A DNA stretch of 33,813 bases from Phycisphaerales bacterium. Its GTDB lineage: Bacteria; Planctomycetota; Phycisphaerae; Phycisphaerales; UBA1924. A program made the translations under genes and the position numbers. The notes under the pieces were generated by a model. The model was not told where the DNA came from. It saw nothing but the letters and a program-made list of their open reading frames with translations, and searched no databases. Below are positions 30,273 to 33,813 of this stretch, piece by piece. How positions within the stretch are numbered: the first letter of the stretch is position 1; the number at the start of each line of letters is the position of its first letter. Where the stretch lies: positions 1 through 33,813 of the forward strand of contig JALHNL010000027.1 of NCBI GenBank assembly GCA_022843545.1, given 5' to 3'.

Positions 30273-31781
30273 ATGACTCACTATTCTCCGCCATGCCCCC
30301 CCCGCCCCCCCCCCCCCGACCCCCCGCCCTCTCTCCTCGACCTCGACCCCGCGGTCCTCGCCGACGCGCGGGCGATGCCGCCGCAGGTCCGCGTGCCGCC
30401 GCTGACCAAGCCCTTCAACGTGACCATCGAGGTCCCGGGGAGCAAGTCGCTCACCAACCGCGTGCTGCTGCTGGCCGCGCTCTCTTCCGGCCGGTGCGAA
30501 GTCCGTCGCCCGCTGCTGGACGCCCAGGACGCGCAGGTGATGATCGCGGCGATCCGCCAGCTCGGGGCCCGCGTGGAGCAGACGCCCGGGGGCGACCTGG
30601 TGGTCTGGGGCACCGGCTCGCGCTGGAAGCCCACCCCCACCCCCACCCCCACCCCCGCCCCCACCCCCACCCCCGCCCCCACCCCCACCGCGCCGCGCGA
30701 GACGGTCCTCCACCTCGCCAACGCCGGCACCGCCACGCGCTTCCTCGCCGCCGCCGGCCTGCTGGCCCCGCCCGGGCACACGGTGACCATCGACGGCTCG
30801 CCGCGGATGCGCGAGCGGCCCATCGGCGAACTGGTGAAGATGCTCCGCGACCTGGGCGGCACGGTCGATGAGCTCGGAAAGCCCGGCTTCCCGCCCATCC
30901 GCGTGCACGGCCTGCCCGAGGACGCGACGCTCCAGCCCATCCGCGTCGGGCGCACCGCCAGCAGCCAGTTTGTGTCCGCCGTGCTGCTGCTGGGGCCGTT
31001 TGTGCGCGGTGGCGTGTCGATCGCGTTTGACGAGCCGCCCACCAGCGAGCCGTACGTGCGGATGACGATGGGGCTCCTCGAGCGCGTGGGCGCGGCGGCC
31101 TGCTGGCCGAATCAGGAGCCGGGCGTGCGCTTCGCCCAGAGCCGGGCCGGCGGGGACAAGGACGAACTGCGCGGCTTCCGGATCGACATCGAACCCGACG
31201 CGTCGAGCGCGGGCTACTGGTGGACGGCCGCGACCATGGTCCCCGGCGCGCGGGCCGTCGTGCCCGGGCCATGGGACCGCAGCCTGCAGGGCGACACCCG
31301 GATCGTCGACGTGCTCATGGGCATGAACGGCGACGAAGGCGACTTCGAATATGACCGGTTCATGGTGTTTGGCGACAAGCGACTGCGCGCCATCGACGCC
31401 GACCTCGCGAACATCCCCGACGCGGCGATGGCGCTGGCCGCGGCGTGCGCGGTGGCCGAGGGACCGAGTGTGCTGCGCGGGCTGCGCACCTTGCGGGTGA
31501 AGGAGACCGACCGCGTCGCTGCGCTGCACGCGGAGCTGACGCGATCGGGCTGCAGTGCTTCGGTGATCGAAGAGGCGGGCGACGTGTCTCTGCGGATCAC
31601 GCCTCTGGATCTGTTGCGCGACGCGGGCGAGGTGGTTGTGCGAACGTACGACGACCACCGCATGGCGATGGGCCTGGCCCTCATCGGCCTCAAGCGACCG
31701 GGGGTGATCATCGACGACCCCGCCTGCGTCGCCAAGACCTACGCCACCTTCTGGCGCGACCTGCGACGGCTGTACGCCTGA
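30273..31781 (+). CDS. aroA: 3-phosphoshikimate 1-carboxyvinyltransferase (EPSP synthase), 502 aa
   Basis: AroA joins shikimate-3-phosphate and phosphoenolpyruvate in the sixth step of chorismate synthesis. The active-site blocks are intact: PGSKSLTNR (K58, S59, R63), NAGTATRF, DGSPRMRERP, the SSQFVSAVLL block, LRVKETDR and YDDHRMAM. Two oddities occur. A 13-C homopolymer lies near the start, so ATG 30273 and ATG 30293 are in different frames relative to the body; 30273 is in frame as sequenced. A Thr-Pro repeat of about 20 residues (119-140) interrupts the first domain. A start at ATG 30375 would give a conventional N-terminus without the proline run, but upstream residues LLDLDPAVLADARAMPP look like real coding sequence. 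Confidence 0.95.
   Translation: MTHYSPPCPPRPPPPDPPPSLLDLDPAVLADARAMPPQVRVPPLTKPFNVTIEVPGSKSLTNRVLLLAALSSGRCEVRRPLLDAQDAQVMIAAIRQLGARVEQTPGGDLVVWGTGSRWKPTPTPTPTPAPTPTPAPTPTAPRETVLHLANAGTATRFLAAAGLLAPPGHTVTIDGSPRMRERPIGELVKMLRDLGGTVDELGKPGFPPIRVHGLPEDATLQPIRVGRTASSQFVSAVLLLGPFVRGGVSIAFDEPPTSEPYVRMTMGLLERVGAAACWPNQEPGVRFAQSRAGGDKDELRGFRIDIEPDASSAGYWWTAATMVPGARAVVPGPWDRSLQGDTRIVDVLMGMNGDEGDFEYDRFMVFGDKRLRAIDADLANIPDAAMALAAACAVAEGPSVLRGLRTLRVKETDRVAALHAELTRSGCSASVIEEAGDVSLRITPLDLLRDAGEVVVRTYDDHRMAMGLALIGLKRPGVIIDDPACVAKTYATFWRDLRRLYA
30305..30317 (+). repeat. 13-base poly-C tract in the 5' end of aroA
   Basis: Thirteen consecutive C residues within a longer run (8 C, G, 13 C, GA, 6 C). Loss of one C would put the body of aroA in frame with ATG 30293 instead of ATG 30273. 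The tract may be slippage-prone or a sequencing artefact. Confidence 0.8.
30630..30690 (+). repeat. CCCACC/CCCGCC microsatellite inside aroA
   Basis: A run of period-6 CCCACC units with occasional CCCGCC encodes the Thr-Pro/Ala-Pro stretch at residues 119-140 of AroA. Confidence 0.85.
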
Positions 31782-31867
31782 AAAACCCCCGCCCCGCCCC
31801 CGGAGCCCCCCGCGCCGGTAACCCATGCTGATGACTGACTACTGATCACTGATCACTTCCCTCTTCC

Positions 31868-32977
31868 TCAGCACTGATTCACCGCATCAATCAACCGCCG
31901 CAGCATCCCAAAGTCCCGACGCGTGTGCGTGAAGCACAGCCGCGGGAGGTGCAGGTGGTCGTCCTCGACCTCGTAGGGTCCGCGCAGGGTCATCGGCGTG
32001 CCGCCCGGCTTGACGAGTTTGGCGAACTCCTTGCTCAGCCGCTCCACGTTGGCCGGGGAGATCGGGCGGCGCAGGCGGATGACCAGGTCGTCGCGCACGT
32101 AGCGCGAGGAGTGGTACACGCGGTAGAACTTGAGGATCTCTTCCACGCCCTGCTGGGGCGTCTTGCAGATGCGATACAGGCCCGGGTCCTCGGGGCTGAT
32201 CCAGCCGCGCTTGAGCAGCCCGGCCCGCATGAACTGGTCGAACTCCTCCCAGAACGTCTCGCCCTCGCCCTCCATGAGCACGATGGGGACCATGCTGGCC
32301 TTGCCGGTCTGCACGAGGGTCAGCAGTTCGAAGCCCTCGTCCATGGTGCCAAAGCCGCCCGGGAAGAGCGCGACGGCCTCGCTCTGGCTGATGAACATGA
32401 GTTTGCGGGTGAAGAAGTAGCGGAAGTGGATGAGCTTGCTGTCGCCCGCGATGACCGGGTTGGTCGCCTGCTCAAAGGGCAGGCGGATCGCCACGCCGAA
32501 CGACGCGTCGCGCCCCGGGCCCTCGTGACCGGCTTCCATGATGCCCCCGCCCGCGCCGGTGATCGCCATCCACCCCGCGTTGGCCATGAGGCGGCCGAAC
32601 TCGCGGGCCGCGGCGTAGTCGGGGTGCTCCTTGGGCGTGCGCGCCGAGCCGAAGATCGTCACCTTGTGCGGCTCGGGGTACTGCCCGAAGACGCGGAAGG
32701 CGTAGCGCAGTTCCTTGACCGCCGCGGTGATGAGCTTGAGCTCGCCGGTGTTGCGTCCGTCGGGGATGAGCTTGAGGCCCGCGGTGACCAGGTCGCGGAC
32801 CAGTTCCGACGCGAGCGTGTCGGGCTGCCCCCCCACCTCGCGGATCAGCGCGTCGATCTTCGCGGTGATCTCCGGCCCGTCCACCCGCTTCTGCGCGGGC
32901 GCTTCCGGGGGCGCATCGCCCTTGGCGGGCAGGTCGGGCTTGGTGATGGGGTCCAGTTCGGGGCGGTGCTGGCTCAA
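31868..32977 (-). CDS. LOG-family Rossmann-fold protein (TIGR00730 type), 369 aa
   Basis: LOG (lysine-decarboxylase-like) proteins are nucleotide 5'-monophosphate phosphoribohydrolases; the best known release cytokinin bases. The motifs are IFGSARTP at 108-115, ITGAGGGIMEAG at 139-150 and PGGFGTMDE at 206-214, with the R-K pair at 191-192. The chain is longer than typical LOG proteins because of a helical N-terminal extension (about 90 residues) and a C-terminal part after 300. A TTG start at 32977 is preceded by GGAG about 8 nt upstream. It converges on aroA. The substrate cannot be told from sequence. Confidence 0.9.
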   Translation of the reverse strand: MSQHRPELDPITKPDLPAKGDAPPEAPAQKRVDGPEITAKIDALIREVGGQPDTLASELVRDLVTAGLKLIPDGRNTGELKLITAAVKELRYAFRVFGQYPEPHKVTIFGSARTPKEHPDYAAAREFGRLMANAGWMAITGAGGGIMEAGHEGPGRDASFGVAIRLPFEQATNPVIAGDSKLIHFRYFFTRKLMFISQSEAVALFPGGFGTMDEGFELLTLVQTGKASMVPIVLMEGEGETFWEEFDQFMRAGLLKRGWISPEDPGLYRICKTPQQGVEEILKFYRVYHSSRYVRDDLVIRLRRPISPANVERLSKEFAKLVKPGGTPMTLRGPYEVEDDHLHLPRLCFTHTRRDFGMLRRLIDAVNQC

Positions 32978-33099
32978 GGGATTCTCCGGTGACTCGTCGG
33001 GTCGATGTTACGCGTGGGGGCACGCCTCCGGAGGAAGCTGGCTCGGGGCGGGGGTGAAGGTGTGGGCGGTTTCATCCGGCGGCCGGCCGCCACGCGGGC

Positions 33100-33813
33100 T
33101 TACTTCTCCGGCCCCGCCGTCGTCGCCCTCCACGGAGCCCGCGAACGCTCGCGCTCCAGCTGCGCCCGCTGGGCGCTGGGGTCTTCCGGCAGCGGCACGC
33201 CCAGCAGGCCGCCCAAGAGCGCCCGCGTGCCGCGCAGGGGCTCGGCGCCGATCGCCGGGTCGTCCAGCGTCCCGGTCACCCGCGCCGTGATGAACTCGTT
33301 GCGCACGATCTCGAACAGGTCCGACAGCACCGGCAGCCGCATCCGGCTCTGGCTGTGGATCGTCAGGTCCAGGTCCATCTCCGGGAGCGTCAGTTCGCCG
33401 GTGCCCATGATCGCCAGGCTGTCGGAGAGCAGGCCGAGCTGGTCGAACTTCACGCTCCGCCCGTTCATCCAGAAGGCCGCCTGGAAGTAGTCCAGCGTCT
33501 CGCCCAGCGGGAGCTGCAGGTTGCCCACCTGGATGAGCCTCACCGCCAGCGGCATGTCCAGCACGTCGCCCCCGGTGATCCGCAGCGCGCCGCGGCCCTG
33601 CCGGTCGCGCTCGTCGCCCACCGAGCCGGTGATCGCCAGTTCCGCGTCCATCCAGCCGCGCCGCTCATCGCCGGCGGGCTCCTCGACGGGCAGCGGCGCG
33701 TGCACCGAGAACGCCGCCCCGCCCAAGGCCCCGCCCGCTAGAGCCGACGACTCCTCGCCCGCGTTGCGCCGCAGCGCGACCAGCATGTCCGCCACGCGCA
33801 CGCCCCCCACCTG
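33100..33813 (-). CDS. AsmA-like protein, C-terminal part (5' end beyond window)
   Basis: The last 237 or so codons of a minus-strand gene that continues past the right edge. The pattern of repeating beta segments (GALRITGGDVLDMPLAVRLIQVGNL; LDYFQAAFWMNGRSVKFDQLGLLSDSLAIMGTGELTLPEMDLDLTI, then ARVTGTLDDPAI) matches the C-terminal region of AsmA/TamB-type proteins, inner-membrane-anchored periplasmic bridges thought to move lipids to the outer membrane. The visible GTG near 33810 is probably internal. The C-terminus after the beta region is charged and probably disordered. Confidence 0.8.
   Translation of the reverse strand, partial: QVGGVRVADMLVALRRNAGEESSALAGGALGGAAFSVHAPLPVEEPAGDERRGWMDAELAITGSVGDERDRQGRGALRITGGDVLDMPLAVRLIQVGNLQLPLGETLDYFQAAFWMNGRSVKFDQLGLLSDSLAIMGTGELTLPEMDLDLTIHSQSRMRLPVLSDLFEIVRNEFITARVTGTLDDPAIGAEPLRGTRALLGGLLGVPLPEDPSAQRAQLERERSRAPWRATTAGPEK

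Noticed and set aside
29553..31826. 757-codon minus-strand open frame over aroA and the lipoprotein gene
   Set aside because: Antisense to two well-supported genes; its product has glycine/arginine/histidine-rich low complexity from GC codon bias and the poly-C tract.
31826..31860. Short tandem repeat (ACTGATC units) between aroA and the LOG gene
   Set aside because: Only two to three 7-base units in a small convergent gap; consistent with chance.
1..33813. CRISPR arrays, insertion sequences or transposases
   Set aside because: None seen: no regularly spaced identical repeats and no transposase-like product. The pentanucleotide arrays are not spacer-repeat structures.

Overview
The window is GC-rich and looks like a planctomycete, probably of the Phycisphaerae/Phycisphaerales type. 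I infer this from the resident genes at the right end: a Zn-ribbon membrane protein, an AroA with a Phycisphaerales-like N-terminus and a cysteine-poor bL31. The genus cannot be read from the sequence. Roughly the left 27 kb is a mobile, phage-like island. The right 6.5 kb is ordinary chromosome.

Layout. (1) 1-9256 is a phage-type DNA-processing module, nearly all on the minus strand. Read in transcription order it holds a small sigma-like protein, an unknown 110-aa protein, a Sak4-like ATPase, a DUF669 protein, an unknown 205-aa protein, a RusA resolvase, an SF2 helicase, a PrimPol-DUF3987 primase/helicase and, at the left edge, a ParB-methyltransferase cut by the window. A 124-aa gene of unknown function lies on the plus strand. 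Four intergenic gaps in this module are filled with phased pentanucleotide (NNGGN) arrays. (2) 9257-13805 holds an AIPR-family abortive-infection gene on the plus strand and a coupled pair of unknown minus-strand genes. (3) 13944-16778 is an integration cassette: a small leader gene, a DUF2924 gene, a large serine recombinase and a ParB/KorB-like HTH gene, all overlapping or touching. (4) 16891-26840 is a tightly coupled seven-gene minus-strand operon: Ycf46-type AAA+ ATPase, UPF1-like SF1 helicase, a winged-helix/HDRF protein, a 668-aa coiled-coil protein, a DUF2997 protein, a DUF1257 (Ycf35-like) protein and a NrdG-like radical-SAM protein. By eye its GC content is lower than that of its surroundings. 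(5) 27237-33813 is resident sequence: tRNA-Asn, bL31, two envelope/membrane genes, aroA, a LOG-family gene and the end of an AsmA-like gene.

Main result. The seven-gene operon is the best candidate for an undescribed system. It joins two conserved plastid/cyanobacterial orphan families (Ycf46 and Ycf35) to a UPF1-like helicase, a possible nuclease half-site protein, a coiled-coil partner and a radical-SAM activase. It lies between an integrase cassette and a tRNA gene, the usual position for defence cargo. I know no named defence system with this composition, but I could not search databases. Two further signals look new to me. One is the set of phased pentanucleotide arrays. The other is a 28-29 nt leader element followed by a covarying hairpin, present 13 nt upstream of two different island genes.
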